A program made the translations under genes and the position numbers. Shown piece after piece: positions 29,227-40,800 of a stretch of 64,000 bases of DNA. The notes below the pieces were generated by a model that was given only the letters and a program-made list of their open reading frames with translations, was not told the DNA's origin and did no database searches. The stretch's first letter is position 1, and every line of letters starts with the position of its first letter. This stretch comes from Parashewanella spongiae (GTDB taxonomy: Bacteria > Pseudomonadota > Gammaproteobacteria > Enterobacterales > Shewanellaceae): NCBI RefSeq assembly GCF_004358345.1, contig NZ_CP037952.1:4588001-4652000 (forward strand), given 5' to 3'.

Positions 29227-30135
29227 CTAAGGTTCGTCGGAAATAGGGGTGACTTTGTAATGTTCCGGCTTAAGTCCCATATACTCAGGAAGCGATGTCC
29301 CTACTGATATTGATGACCATGTCCCCGTTAGTACGCCAATGAACATGGCTATGGCGAAGCCTTCAAGTGCAGATCCTCCCATGATCCACAATGCCACTAT
29401 TGTTATCAATGTCGTGCCTGATGTCACCATCGTTCGCGAAAAGGTGGCTGCTACCGCCTGATTATTGATTTTCGTAGTTGACCAATTAGGTTTACCTACG
29501 AGCAACTCTCTAATTCTATCGGCAATAATTATCGAGTCATTTAACGAGTAGCCTAAGATTGCCAGAATAGCTGCAAGTACTGTTAAGTTAAATTCCATTT
29601 GGGTAAATGAGAAAAAAGCTAACACAAAAACCACGTCGTGCATTAAAGCAAATAACGCACCTGACGCAAGACGCCACTCAAACCGAAAACTCAAATAAGC
29701 TAGAATACACATCACAGAAATGAGCAATGCCAAACCACCTTGATTGGCTAGTTCCTCACCAATTTGAGGCCCGACAATACTGGTGTTTAAGATTTCAATC
29801 GGTGTATTTAGCGGTGCTAGTACCTTTTGTAAATCAGCACGATGTTCACCACTTTTAATATCTGAATAGCGTAATACCCATCGGCCCGGTTCACTGGCAG
29901 ATATTACCGTGACATCCTGTTTATAGGCCTTATCCAGTAAAGGGTGTAATTGTTTAGGGGTAATGTTTTTTTCTAACTGTATTTCAGTGACCACACCACC
30001 GGTAAAATCTAAACCCCAATTAAAACCATTCATGATGATAATGCTGATAGAGAGCACCATGGCGATAACTGAAACGATACTTGTCATGTAGCGTAATTTA
30101 GTTGCATTTTGTTGTATAAATTCTTTAATTTTCAT
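29227..30135 (-). CDS. secF: Protein translocase subunit SecF
   Basis: A 302-residue membrane partner of SecD that uses the proton-motive force to aid late steps of Sec export. It has TM1, then the GLDFTGGVVTEIQL block, a periplasmic domain, and five further helices including YSLNDSIIIADRIRE (conserved TM4 motif) and SRTMVTSGTTLITIVALWIMGG. It begins four bases after secD. A B element abuts its stop codon, and no terminator is visible. Confidence 0.95.
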   Translation of the reverse strand: MKIKEFIQQNATKLRYMTSIVSVIAMVLSISIIIMNGFNWGLDFTGGVVTEIQLEKNITPKQLHPLLDKAYKQDVTVISASEPGRWVLRYSDIKSGEHRADLQKVLAPLNTPIEILNTSIVGPQIGEELANQGGLALLISVMCILAYLSFRFEWRLASGALFALMHDVVFVLAFFSFTQMEFNLTVLAAILAILGYSLNDSIIIADRIRELLVGKPNWSTTKINNQAVAATFSRTMVTSGTTLITIVALWIMGGSALEGFAIAMFIGVLTGTWSSISVGTSLPEYMGLKPEHYKVTPISDEP

Positions 30136-30138
30136 CGT

Positions 30139-31944
30139 TTACACCCTCACTTCACGGCTGGTATTACGACCATAAACTAGGTTAATAATGGCTCGAGACG
30201 CAAAGATTCCCGTATACATGCTGGTGATCAATCCTAAGCCTAAAGTCAAGGCGAAACCTTGGATCGGCCCATTACCAATAGAGTACAAGACTACAGCCGT
30301 GATCATTGTGGTGAAGTTTGCATCAAAAATAGTAGAAAAAGCACTATCAAAACCTGTATCAATTGCAGCTGCTAAACTTCTACCCTCTTTTAATTTATCT
30401 CGTATCCGCTCGAAGATAAGCACATTTGTATCAACAGCCATACCAACAGTAAGTACTAACCCCGCAATACCCGGCAAGGTTAATACTGCACCAGGAATAA
30501 GGGCTATCAAACCAAATAAAATGATCATATTACAAATAAGTGCAATGTTAGCCACCCAACCTAAGCGTCTGTACCATAACGCCATAAACAATAGTGTGAT
30601 TCCCATACCTAAGCCCAATGCTTTGACGCCATTGGTGATATTCTCAGCACCAAGGCTTGGACCAATCGTTCGTTCTTCGACAATAGTCACAGGCGCCGTC
30701 ATTGAGCCAGCCCGTAACAATAAAGCGAGCTGTTGAGCTTTTTCATGTGTGCCTGCACCAGTGATTTCAAACCGAGAACCTAATTGACTCTGTATCGTGG
30801 CGACACTAATAATGTGAGTATTTTTTTTGGCTTTGCCATTCTCCCCACGAGAGTATTCGCTGTATGCCGTCGCCATTGGTTTACCTATATGTTTACGAGA
30901 AAAATGCGACATCAAACTTCCGCCCTGACTATCAAGAGCAATATTTACTTTTGCTTGTCCCAACTTGCTTGTAGCCGATCTAGCATCAACAATATGATCA
31001 CCCGTTAATACTGGGCGACGTGCCACATATACAGGTTTTCCATGCTGATCATTGATAACTTGCGCGTTCACTGAACCCGCGTCTTTAACTTCATAAAACG
31101 CTAAACTTGCTGTCGCACCGATGACTTTCTTAGCGGAAGCAGGATCTTGAACACCCGGTAATTCGATGCGAATACGATGCTCACCCTGACGTTGCACAAG
31201 TGCTTCGGTAATCCCAAGTTCTTCGATTCGTGTGCGCATGATCTGCAAGTTTTGCTGAACCGTCATATTTCTTAAAACATCTTTTTGATTGGCTTTAATA
31301 AATAAACGAACGCCTTGCTCTGAACTCGCAACCTGCCAAGTTGGATAGCTTGTTGAGACAAACTGCCTTACCGCTGTTAACCCCTTATTTGAATCCGATT
31401 GCACATTAAGTATTTCAGCCTCACCTTGCTGGATAGTGACAGACCTGATGTTCTCGCTCCTGAAATGTTTTCTTAAGTCGTCCATTAATTGAATACCCTG
31501 ATTGTGATAAACAATATCAATGTCGACATCTAGTAAAAATTGCACTCCTCCACGAAGATCTAACCCCAGTTTTAACGGCGTAAAACCTAGGTTAAGCAGC
31601 CAATTTGGAGCAGCAGGAGATAAAGCTAAGGTGATGGATTCTGGATCTTTAACTTTATTGCTAAAAATATTTTTCGCTTCTGTTTGCTGGCTTTGTTTGC
31701 GTAAGACAAGGACTCGTGAGTTGTCATTATCATCAATACGTTTTACTTCAATTTTGGCTTGCTTCAACATCTGCTGAGTTTCAAGCAAACTGATTTCATT
31801 ACGGGCTTTTTTGTTAAATTGAATTGCGCCATCTTCTCCATACAAAGAAGGTATGGCACTAAGCAGCATTAATAATATTGACGCGATAAGTACAACGTAT
31901 TTCCAGCGTGCGTATTCATTTAGCACTTTGGTTTGTTTGTTCAT
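30139..31944 (-). CDS. secD: Protein translocase subunit SecD
   Basis: A 601-residue inner-membrane protein. I use ATG 31944 (MNKQTKVLNEYARWKYVV) with a GAAGAG site; a longer frame to 31995 lacks one. The first helix is followed by GEDGAIQ, LGLDLRGGVQFLLDVD, the periplasmic P1 head, and the C-terminal helices with GPSLGAENI, PGIAGLVLTVGMAVDTNVLIFERIRD and SAFSTIFDANFTTM, the signature SecD motifs. No yajC or tgt precedes it, so this is probably the second secDF set known from many Shewanella genomes. Confidence 0.95.
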   Translation of the reverse strand: MNKQTKVLNEYARWKYVVLIASILLMLLSAIPSLYGEDGAIQFNKKARNEISLLETQQMLKQAKIEVKRIDDNDNSRVLVLRKQSQQTEAKNIFSNKVKDPESITLALSPAAPNWLLNLGFTPLKLGLDLRGGVQFLLDVDIDIVYHNQGIQLMDDLRKHFRSENIRSVTIQQGEAEILNVQSDSNKGLTAVRQFVSTSYPTWQVASSEQGVRLFIKANQKDVLRNMTVQQNLQIMRTRIEELGITEALVQRQGEHRIRIELPGVQDPASAKKVIGATASLAFYEVKDAGSVNAQVINDQHGKPVYVARRPVLTGDHIVDARSATSKLGQAKVNIALDSQGGSLMSHFSRKHIGKPMATAYSEYSRGENGKAKKNTHIISVATIQSQLGSRFEITGAGTHEKAQQLALLLRAGSMTAPVTIVEERTIGPSLGAENITNGVKALGLGMGITLLFMALWYRRLGWVANIALICNMIILFGLIALIPGAVLTLPGIAGLVLTVGMAVDTNVLIFERIRDKLKEGRSLAAAIDTGFDSAFSTIFDANFTTMITAVVLYSIGNGPIQGFALTLGLGLITSMYTGIFASRAIINLVYGRNTSREVRV

Positions 31945-32071
31945 AAATATAATCTCTTCAACCCATAGAGGATAAGACCAAGCTATAGCTGTCAATTTTT
32001 GCCAATAGCCATCTAAATATTAGTTGATAAACCTGAACTCAGGATATTAAGTGTAGATTGAGAGAGTAACG

Positions 32072-32632
32072 CTAGGTTTGCTGAATAAAGCGGTAGATGA
32101 GATTACTATCTTTCCAGTTCGAAAGACGAGATGAATTATGCTCATGCTCCAGTGGCCAATCCAACTGTTGTCCAAAGTTGACTTGATAACCAACCATTAG
32201 CAAAGGAATTGGAGGGGTTAACACTTCAGAAATCAGCTCGTATATTGGGTAGGTATTCGCTTCTGAAAATTGCAGTACTGATATATAACGCCAGCTAAAA
32301 GTTGACACGTGCTCCATATCAGTGACTAAGTGCAACAAGGCCATAAAAGCTTCAAGGTTAGGTTTCTGTGCTTCAAATAAATTATGTGATGAAGGCTCAT
32401 CATTCGCGTGAACTGAATGAATTGATAATGATGAAATATAGCTAAATTCAACAGTATTCTTATTACTTTGAGTAACACTATGAGTATTAGAAATATACGT
32501 TTGTTGATTAATTGGTTGTGCAGAATTGATATATACTGATTTGAAATGAGAAGATACAAAATGTCCAATAGCAAAACTCATTATAATGAGTAGCAAAATT
32601 GAGAACAGTTTATATATCGTTTTGTCTAACAA
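32072..32632 (-). CDS. Hypothetical membrane-anchored protein
   Basis: A 186-residue protein of unknown family. The TTG start at 32632 places a single hydrophobic helix (about 8-29) at the N-terminus, probably a signal anchor. An internal ATG at codon 18 would cut into it. The remainder is polar, rich in Ser, His and Asn, with no motif I recognise. It lies between secD and greA on the same strand, and its own promoter is not evident. Confidence 0.5.
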   Translation of the reverse strand: MLDKTIYKLFSILLLIIMSFAIGHFVSSHFKSVYINSAQPINQQTYISNTHSVTQSNKNTVEFSYISSLSIHSVHANDEPSSHNLFEAQKPNLEAFMALLHLVTDMEHVSTFSWRYISVLQFSEANTYPIYELISEVLTPPIPLLMVGYQVNFGQQLDWPLEHEHNSSRLSNWKDSNLIYRFIQQT

Positions 32633-32690
32633 TGGATTTTAGCCTTGCTTTGAACTGGCTACATATTAACCTTATTGAGAGCTTCAAATC

Positions 32691-32727
32691 AAACTTGTGA
32701 TTTATTTCTGCAATAAATCACAAGTTT
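32691..32727. terminator. 16-bp perfect hairpin after greA
   Basis: AAACTTGTGATTTATT and its exact complement flank a TCTGC loop, 14 bases beyond the greA stop. The AT-rich base gives a T-tract in both directions, so it could terminate greA. Confidence 0.65.
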
Positions 32728-32741
32728 AATGGGGGCTTAAG

Positions 32742-33218
32742 TTAGATATATTGAACTGCGACAATTTCGTAATCAGTTACGCCGCCTGGTGTTGAAATAC
32801 CGACTTCATCACCTTCGTTTTTGCCAATCAAACCACGTGCAATTGGCGAATTAACCGAAATCAAGTTCTCTTTAATATTGGCTTCGTCATCACCCACAAT
32901 CCGATAAGTCACTTCATCATCGGTATCAAGATTTAAAATGGTTACTGTAGTACCAAAAATAATACGCCCCGTATTATCCATCTTGGTTACATCAATGATC
33001 TGCACATTCGAGAGCTTACCTTCAATATCACGAACTCTTGCTTCACAAATACCTTGTTCTTCACGTGCAGCGTGATATTCAGCATTTTCTTTTAAATCAC
33101 CAAGCTCTCTTGCTTCGGCTATGGCTTGAGTGATTTTTGGACGACGTTCAAATTTAAGCTCATCCAATTCTTTGCGCAGCTGATCAGCTCCAACAACGGT
33201 CATAGGAACCTTATTCAT
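32742..33218 (-). CDS. greA: Transcription elongation factor GreA
   Basis: A 158-residue factor that rescues backtracked RNA polymerase. The N-terminal coiled coil ([43 protein letters not shown] with the acidic tip residues D and E) and the C-terminal FKBP-like domain ([31 protein letters not shown]) are both complete. In related genomes it is near yhbY. Here about 9 kb of accessory DNA and secDF lie between. Confidence 0.97.
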   Translation of the reverse strand: MNKVPMTVVGADQLRKELDELKFERRPKITQAIAEARELGDLKENAEYHAAREEQGICEARVRDIEGKLSNVQIIDVTKMDNTGRIIFGTTVTILNLDTDDEVTYRIVGDDEANIKENLISVNSPIARGLIGKNEGDEVGISTPGGVTDYEIVAVQYI

Positions 33219-33400
33219 AATGACTTGTTTCTCCGTTAAAACAAAAGCAAACCATGCCGAAAATTCAGCATAGAATTATATGATTATTGATATTATGTGA
33301 AATACAGCTGTAGCAGCTAGGTTAACGCATATTAAGTAATAGCTTACCCAAGGGAGACCAGAGTTACCAGTTAAGATCTGTATTTTGTCCAATAAATGCC

Positions 33401-36400
33401 TTAACTCCTACCTCGTAGACTAGCTAATACATCCCTTTGTTTAAGTTCTGCCATTGCAACATAAGCCGCTGGAACAACAAATAATGAGAAAAATGTCCCT
33501 GCGATCAAGCCCCCGACTAATACTAAACCTATGTTTGCCAGTCCAAGTGAACCGGGACCATCCGCCAATGCTAATGGGATAGCGCTTAAAATCATAGTGA
33601 ATGAGGTCATTAAAATAGGGCGTAGTCTTGATTTCGCACTCATTAACGCTGCATCGATAGCCGGATAGCCTTTTAATTGTTCTTTATTAGCAAATTCGAC
33701 CAATAAAATACCATGTTTTGTGACTAAACCTACCAACGTCAGTAAACCGATTTGAGAATAAATATTTAAGCTTTGACCAAATAAATACAAAGTGAGTAAT
33801 GCCCCAACTAAGCATAATGGTACAGTCAGTAAAATAATAAGTGGGTCAACAAAACTTTCAAATTGCGCTGCGAGTATCAAATAAATAAACACTAAAGCCA
33901 GCAAAAACAATGATTGTGTCCCTTGTTGAGAATCCATTAAATCTTTAATGACCCCGTTATAAACGAAATCCTGCGAGCCAGTCAGTTGTTCAAGCACATT
34001 ATTGTCTAGAAAACTTTTTATTTCACTCGTAGAATACCCCGGAAGTATCGAGGCGGTAATTTGAGCACTATCTAGCCCTCTAAAGGTTTTTACACTCGAT
34101 TCTGCTGTCGCTTCTTTTATTGAAACAAACTGAGAAAGTGGCACTGATTGACCAGACGCTGAAGTCACATATAGCTTATTGAGCACGTTAAAATCGCTTA
34201 AGTCTTCTTGATTTACCTGAACCAAAATCGAATAGGTCTGCCCATCGTCCGCATGCAAATCTGCAGCTTTAACAGACCCAAGAAACACAGACAACGCATT
34301 AGTGACATCACCATAATTCACTCCTGAAAGTGAGATGGCATTTGAATCAATACTGAGATCGTACCTAAGCTGATCTCTCACCAAAGAATTGCTAACATTG
34401 GTCAAACCAGGGTAATCATCGAGCAATTTTTTTACTTTAGTTGCACTATTACTCAATTGCTCTTTATTACGGCGCAGCGAAGTAATTTCTAAAACAACAT
34501 TACTGCTAATATTGAGATCATCAGCTCGATAAATTCCAAATGAAACATTGTAAGCCGACACAGTCTCTTTGGCTTTTTTGATTAAAGAAGCGATGACTTC
34601 ATCGATCGTTTCGTCTCGCTTTTCCCAAGGTTTGAGTAAAATAAAATTGGTAGGCTGTCTTTCAATAAACGATAAATTTGTTCTTACGCTTTTTTCACCA
34701 TCCGTAAGTTTATTAATTTCATTGATATGCTCTAAATGATAACTGCGACCGACTCCTGTCGGGGCTTTAGAGACCACTTGAATAAAGCCTGAATCTTCTT
34801 TCGGCAGCAGTATCTTAGGCAACTGCCAATAGGCAAAACCAGCAATGCATACCAAACCTATGCCGATACCAAGCATGCGTTGTTTATGTTCAATCCAATG
34901 TTCGAGTAATTTAACGTACAAGTCAGTAGCACTTTGTAAGCGTTGATTCACAAAGGTAAACCAACGAGTACTAGCTGTGGTTGACTTGAGCAAATACGCA
35001 CTCATCATAGGGGATAAAGTTAATGCTACCATGCCAGAAATAATCACCGCGGCCGCAAGGGTAAAAGAAAACTGTTTGAAGAGATCGACGGTTAATCCCG
35101 ACATTAACCCTATAGGAAAATACACCGCCGCCAAAGTGAGTGTCATTGATATCACAGGGAATACGATTTCTTTACAGCCCTTTACTGCTGCATCAAAAGG
35201 GGGTTCTCCTTTTTCGATGTGACGATAACAATTTTCAACCACCACTATCGCATCATCAACCACTAAGCCAATAGCCAAAATAATTGCCAATATTGTCAAT
35301 ACATTGATACTAAAGCCAAGATAAGACATTACGGCACATACGCCAATAACACACACTGGAATAGTAATAATGGGCACTGATGCGGCTCTTAAGCTCCCTA
35401 AAAAAACCAATACAACAAGAGAAACAAGTATGATAGCCTCAATCAAAGCAGAAAATCCTTCATTGATGGACTCTTCAATAAAGTCAGCTTGGTTGTAAAC
35501 CAAATCCATCTTAATACTATCAGGTAAGCGTTTTTTCATTCGCTCAATTTCTTTTGCGATCCGCTTTGAAACGACAACAGGATTGGCATTTCTTAACGGA
35601 CGAACTTGAAGAGACATCGCTGGTTTACCATCAATATTGAGCACTGAAGGATTTAAGCTTTGCTCACCGATAACAACATTAGCAATATCTGAAATTCTGA
35701 TGATCTTGGTATCATCGGTTTTTACCACCAACTTCTTCACATCATCCACAGTCTGTACTTGAGTAACAGGGTTTAAGGAGAAATTTCTCGTTTTGCCGAC
35801 AATAGAGCCTGAAGTGAAACTGGTATTATAAGATGTCAGTACATCAACCACTTGCTGAGTGTTGATTTTTAGCTCTTTCATTTGTTCGGGATTCAACCAT
35901 ACCCGAATAGCTCGGTGTGAACCGCCATAAGGCCCCCAAACTGCTCCAACACCCTGAATATGTTTAAGTTGAGGAACTAATTGTTGCACCAAATAATCAT
36001 ACATTTGCTGCTTAGTCATACCTCCTGTATTAACAAAAGTAATGATATTACTGCTGCTAGAACCACCCGCGGAGATATCATCAGTGACCGTAGGTTTATT
36101 AATCATACTAGAAGGAAAATCAGAAATACCTTCGATACCACTTCGCAGCTTATTCATTAAATTAGTGTATTCAATGTCACTTGTATCATCAGCGAACTTT
36201 ATGTTCAGACTACAATGGCCAATGTTGCAATTAGTCTTCATGGTTTCGACTTTATCAAGCCCACCAACAGCTGCAATTAATTTATCCGCCACATTAGTCG
36301 ACATAAAATCAGCACTGGCCCCAGGAATGGAAGCGCTTACTGAAGCGGTATGGACACTGTGCTCAGGGAAGTATTGAATGTCGAGTTTTTGAAACGCGAT

Positions 36401-36478
36401 CAGTCCAAGAAGAATGACCATTATACTGAGAATTGAAGCGAATATTGGGTGTCGGATACACACTTCAGGTAACAGCAT
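33401..36478 (-). CDS. RND efflux transporter, inner-membrane permease (HAE1 type)
   Basis: A 1025-residue AcrB-family permease with twelve predicted helices and two large periplasmic loops. The N-terminal LPEVCIRHPIFASILSIMVILLGLIAF, the proton-relay helix AIGLVVDDAIVVVENCYRH (paired Asp), and LVGLVTKHGILLVEFAN are diagnostic. It overlaps the adaptor stop codon by one base (TAATG), so the two are translationally coupled. No outer-membrane channel is encoded nearby, so it presumably borrows a TolC. Substrate cannot be read from the sequence. Confidence 0.95.
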   Translation of the reverse strand: MLLPEVCIRHPIFASILSIMVILLGLIAFQKLDIQYFPEHSVHTASVSASIPGASADFMSTNVADKLIAAVGGLDKVETMKTNCNIGHCSLNIKFADDTSDIEYTNLMNKLRSGIEGISDFPSSMINKPTVTDDISAGGSSSSNIITFVNTGGMTKQQMYDYLVQQLVPQLKHIQGVGAVWGPYGGSHRAIRVWLNPEQMKELKINTQQVVDVLTSYNTSFTSGSIVGKTRNFSLNPVTQVQTVDDVKKLVVKTDDTKIIRISDIANVVIGEQSLNPSVLNIDGKPAMSLQVRPLRNANPVVVSKRIAKEIERMKKRLPDSIKMDLVYNQADFIEESINEGFSALIEAIILVSLVVLVFLGSLRAASVPIITIPVCVIGVCAVMSYLGFSINVLTILAIILAIGLVVDDAIVVVENCYRHIEKGEPPFDAAVKGCKEIVFPVISMTLTLAAVYFPIGLMSGLTVDLFKQFSFTLAAAVIISGMVALTLSPMMSAYLLKSTTASTRWFTFVNQRLQSATDLYVKLLEHWIEHKQRMLGIGIGLVCIAGFAYWQLPKILLPKEDSGFIQVVSKAPTGVGRSYHLEHINEINKLTDGEKSVRTNLSFIERQPTNFILLKPWEKRDETIDEVIASLIKKAKETVSAYNVSFGIYRADDLNISSNVVLEITSLRRNKEQLSNSATKVKKLLDDYPGLTNVSNSLVRDQLRYDLSIDSNAISLSGVNYGDVTNALSVFLGSVKAADLHADDGQTYSILVQVNQEDLSDFNVLNKLYVTSASGQSVPLSQFVSIKEATAESSVKTFRGLDSAQITASILPGYSTSEIKSFLDNNVLEQLTGSQDFVYNGVIKDLMDSQQGTQSLFLLALVFIYLILAAQFESFVDPLIILLTVPLCLVGALLTLYLFGQSLNIYSQIGLLTLVGLVTKHGILLVEFANKEQLKGYPAIDAALMSAKSRLRPILMTSFTMILSAIPLALADGPGSLGLANIGLVLVGGLIAGTFFSLFVVPAAYVAMAELKQRDVLASLRGRS

Positions 36479-37617
36479 TATTGCACTCCTAATGTTGAAT
36501 GAGCGTCAATATTTGGTTTTGGATCAGCGTCATCAGGTAAGATTTTGATTATCGCGTTACTTTTTAGGTTTTGCATGCCCGTTTTAACGACCAGATCGTC
36601 TTGCTCTAATCCGCTAGTAATGACAACGTAACCATTATTGGTATTCTTTCCTAACGTCACCAATTGTTTTGTTACTCGATTACGTTTTACGACCCAAACA
36701 AAGCGTTCCTTGTTATTTACCAGCACCGAATTTTGCGGCACTAATATTTGGCTGACTCGATGCCCAAAATAATGCTTAATATTAGCAAACATGCCCGGTG
36801 CCAACGCAAAGCTCGGATTATTCAATTCGGCTCGAACGGCGACTCGTCCCGACTGCTCGTCAACCGCTGGCGCAACATAGTTTACTTTTCCATTGAACAC
36901 TCTGTCTTTATAAGCTTCAACGGTAACGCTGACCTTTTGATCTTTCTTCGCTTTACCAAAATCATTTTGACTAATGGCGTAATACACTTCAACAGGGTTT
37001 AATTTATATAAGGTGACTAACACATCATCAACTGCAATATGGCTACCTACCGATTGGCTAAAGCTGGTCAACTGTCCGTCAAAAGGAGCTGTTATTTGAT
37101 AGTCCTTCATCGCGGCTAATTTTTGTTGAAAGTCAGCCTTGGCTAAATTGACCTTTTCTCTTACTTCATCGACATTTTGTTTCGAGAGTGCGTAAGGCTC
37201 CCTTTGCAGTAATTCATTTATCCTTTCTAGCTTAGTTTTTGCTAACGCTAGTCCACTACGTGACTTATCAAGCTCAGCTTTCGCTTCAGTATTATCAAGT
37301 TCTGCGATCAAATCCCCTTTAATAACTTTATCTCCGTTATTAAAGTGAATTTTGGTGATTTTATTACTGGCGTTAAAACCAAGCTTGGCCGAATCAATCG
37401 CCTTAATTTTACCGACCTCTTGAACCACATCATAAAAATAAGCTTGTTTTACATGTTCAACTCGCACAGCAATCGCTGTTTCTTTATTGTCTTCAGCTAG
37501 AACAATATTCGCGTTAAGTATTGAATGTAAAGCCCAAACCATCAGCAACAATATAGATGCAAAATTACTGTTTTTTGAATAGTAGCGAAGGAAGGTATTC
37601 AAAACGAAAGCAGGCAT
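36478..37617 (-). CDS. RND efflux periplasmic adaptor (HlyD/AcrA family)
   Basis: A 379-residue membrane fusion protein. I use ATG 37617, 8 bases after a TAGGAG site. An N-terminal hydrophobic segment (about 22-40) serves as anchor or signal. The split lipoyl domain (KIHFNNGDKVIKGDLIAELDN and YQITAPFDGQLTSFSQSVGSHI), a helical hairpin (90-145) and the beta-barrel (FALAPGMFANIK) follow. It links the permease at 33401-36478 to an outer-membrane channel. The 280 bases upstream of it contain nothing I can identify. Confidence 0.94.
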   Translation of the reverse strand: MPAFVLNTFLRYYSKNSNFASILLLMVWALHSILNANIVLAEDNKETAIAVRVEHVKQAYFYDVVQEVGKIKAIDSAKLGFNASNKITKIHFNNGDKVIKGDLIAELDNTEAKAELDKSRSGLALAKTKLERINELLQREPYALSKQNVDEVREKVNLAKADFQQKLAAMKDYQITAPFDGQLTSFSQSVGSHIAVDDVLVTLYKLNPVEVYYAISQNDFGKAKKDQKVSVTVEAYKDRVFNGKVNYVAPAVDEQSGRVAVRAELNNPSFALAPGMFANIKHYFGHRVSQILVPQNSVLVNNKERFVWVVKRNRVTKQLVTLGKNTNNGYVVITSGLEQDDLVVKTGMQNLKSNAIIKILPDDADPKPNIDAHSTLGVQ

Positions 37618-37851
37618 CAATGTAACTCCTACAAAAATTAACCAGCAAAGACGCGCTCAATATTTAACCAGTCATTAATACTTTTGCAAGTAATGAATTT
37701 GATTTCACTGAATAAATTCATTTTCTGGTTCACTGAGTTACTGGAATGATTAACTAATGTAGTCAGTATGATCCTAATTTTACGTTTTTGCTTAAAATAT
37801 AAACAAAAAAGACTGTATAAATGCAGCCTTTATACATAAATACAACAATTG

Positions 37852-37892
37852 TACCCGTGTTACCTGAAGATACATCTTCAAGTATCACGGGT
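37852..37892 (-). terminator. Imperfect hairpin after carB
   Basis: ACCCGTG/CACGGGT and GAAGA/TCTTC stems form one long hairpin about 7 bases past the carB stop. There is no clean T-run, so terminator function is tentative. The 230 bases between it and the adaptor gene show only an 8-bp TGTATAAA/TTTATACA hairpin. Confidence 0.5.
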
Positions 37893-37898
37893 ATAACA

Positions 37899-40800
37899 TT
37901 ATGCGTTGCTGATCATCTCATGCAACTCTTGCACTGAACGAACATTCATCCGAGCATCTGCACTGTGAGACATACAGGCTGCAAATGCAGCATTTAATGT
38001 CGTTGTATAATTCACATTATGACGTAGTGCACCACGACGTAATTGGCGTGAATCCTCAATGGCTTGACGACCTTCTGTCGTATTCACCATATAGGTGTAT
38101 TCACCATTCTTAATTCTATCAAGAATATGTGGTCGCCCTTCATGTACTTTGTTTACTAAGCGAGGGTTAATACCGGCTTCCCCTAATACAATGGCTGTAC
38201 CATGAGTGGCATCAATTTCATAACCAAGTTCAAGTAACTTGCTAGCAAGTTCGACTACACGCTTTTTATCGCTATTGCGAACAGACAATAAAGCACGTCC
38301 AGATTTAGGTACTTCAGATGTAGCACCTAAACGCGCTTTAGCATAAGCATCTTCAAAGGTAACACCCGTTCCCATGACTTCACCGGTTGAGCGCATTTCA
38401 GGGCCGAGCAATGGATCAACACCTGGGAACTTACTGAATGGCAGCACCACTTCTTTTACTGAGAACATGTCAGGAACAACTTCTTCAGTGAAGTTTTGTG
38501 ATTTCAAGCTTTGACCAGCCATCACACGAGCCGCGATTTTAGCCAAAGGAACGCCCGTAGCTTTAGATACAAATGGTACAGTACGAGCAGCACGAGGATT
38601 GACTTCAATCATATAGATTTCGTCATCTTTAACGGCAAACTGCACATTCATTAAGCCTACAACACCTAGTTCCAATGCAAGTTTACGAACGTACTCACGC
38701 ATTTGAGCTTGAATATCTTGGCTTAAGCTGTAGGGTGGTAAAGAACAGCCAGAGTCACCTGAGTGAACTCCCGCTTGCTCAATGTGCTCCATAATTGCAC
38801 CAACCACCACAGTTTCACCATCAGAAACAGCGTCGATATCAACTTCAATGGCGTTATCTAGGAAGTAATCAAGCAATACCGGTGAGTCATTAGAAACTTT
38901 CACCGCTTCGTTGAAATAGCGCAATAAATCAGGTTCGTCGTATACGATCTCCATTGCACGGCCGCCCAATACATAAGATGGACGCACAACTAATGGATAG
39001 CCTATGCGTTGAGCGGTTGCCACTGCATCTTCAACTGTGGTGACCGTGTCATTCTCAGGCTGCTTAAGACCAAGCGCATTAACGGTAACTTGAAAACGCT
39101 CTCTATCTTCAGCTCTGTCAATTGCATCTGGGCTCGTACCAATGACTGGAACGCCAGCTTCTTCCAAGGCTTTAGCTAGTTTTAATGGCGTTTGGCCACC
39201 ATATTGCACGATAACACCTTTTGGCTTTTCAATACGTGCAATCTCTAATACGTCTTCAAGGGTAACTGGTTCAAAGTACAAACGATCAGACGTGTCATAA
39301 TCCGTTGAAACGGTTTCAGGGTTACAGTTCACCATGATGGTTTCATAACCATCTTCACGTAATGCTAACGCCGCGTGAACACAGCAGTAATCAAACTCAA
39401 TGCCTTGACCGATACGGTTTGGTCCGCCGCCTAACACCATAACTTTGTCACGATTTGAAGGTAATGCCTCACACTCTTCTTCATAGGTTGAATACATGTA
39501 AGCCGTATCGGTAGAGAATTCAGCGGCGCAAGTATCAACACGCTTATAGACAGGTAGAATGTTAAAGTCATGGCGCAAATCACGAATGTTTGCTTCCGAT
39601 ACATTCAGTATGTCAGCGATACGTGCATCCGCAAAACCCTTACGTTTCAGTTTACGCAGTACGTTTTCATTTAATTCACTGAGAGATGATTCTTGTAGCT
39701 TAGTTTCAAGTTGAATTAACTCTTCAATTTGCACCAAGAACCACATATCAATTCGGGTTAACTTATGAATCGCGCTAGCCGAAAGTCCAACACGCATGGC
39801 ATCAGCGATATACCAAATACGATCGGCCCCTGCATCTTGCAGTTCATAACGAATTTTTGACAAGGCATCTTTATCGGAAAGATCTGTAATTGGATCAAAG
39901 CCATTTTTTCCAACTTCGAGACCGCGCAATGCTTTTTGCATCGACTCTTGGAAAGTTCGGCCAATAGCCATTACTTCACCAACGGACTTCATTTGAGTCG
40001 TTAAGCGATCGTCAGCACCAGCAAACTTTTCAAAATTGAAACGCGGGATTTTAGTCACTACGTAATCAATGGCAGGCTCAAATGATGCCGGCGTGCGACC
40101 ACCTGTAATGTCGTTCATTAATTCATCGAGGGTGTAACCAATAGCCAGTTTTGCCGCTATTTTCGCAATCGGGAAGCCTGTCGCTTTCGAAGCTAAAGCC
40201 GATGAGCGAGATACCCTAGGGTTCATCTCAATGATCACCATACGGCCATCTTTCGGGTTGATACCAAACTGTACGTTTGAACCACCAGTTTCCACACCAA
40301 TTTCACGTAATACCGCAAGAGAAGCGTTACGCATTAACTGATACTCTTTGTCAGTTAGCGTTTGCGCTGGTGCCACTGTGATTGAATCACCTGTGTGGAT
40401 ACCCATTGGGTCAAAGTTTTCAATCGCACAGACAATAATACAATTATCATTACGATCCCGCACCACTTCCATTTCATACTCTTTCCAACCAATCAAAGAT
40501 TCGTCAATGAGCAATTCTGTGGTGGGTGAAAGCTCTAAACCTTTTGTACAAATTTCATCAAATTCTTCGCGGTTATAAGCAATCCCGCCGCCAGTGCCAC
40601 CCATAGTAAATGATGGACGAATAATACAAGGAAAACCTACTTGCTCTAATACACCGTGCGCTTCTTCTAAAGTATGAGCGATATCAGCACGTGGACATTC
40701 AAGCCCAATATTTTTCATGGCTTTATCAAAACGGCTACGATCTTCTGCCTTATCAATCGCATCCGCGGTTGCGCCAATCATTTCAACATTAAACTCGGCC

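Noticed and set aside
33401-37617. Complete tripartite efflux operon
   Set aside because: Only permease and adaptor are present; no outer-membrane channel or regulator gene is adjacent.
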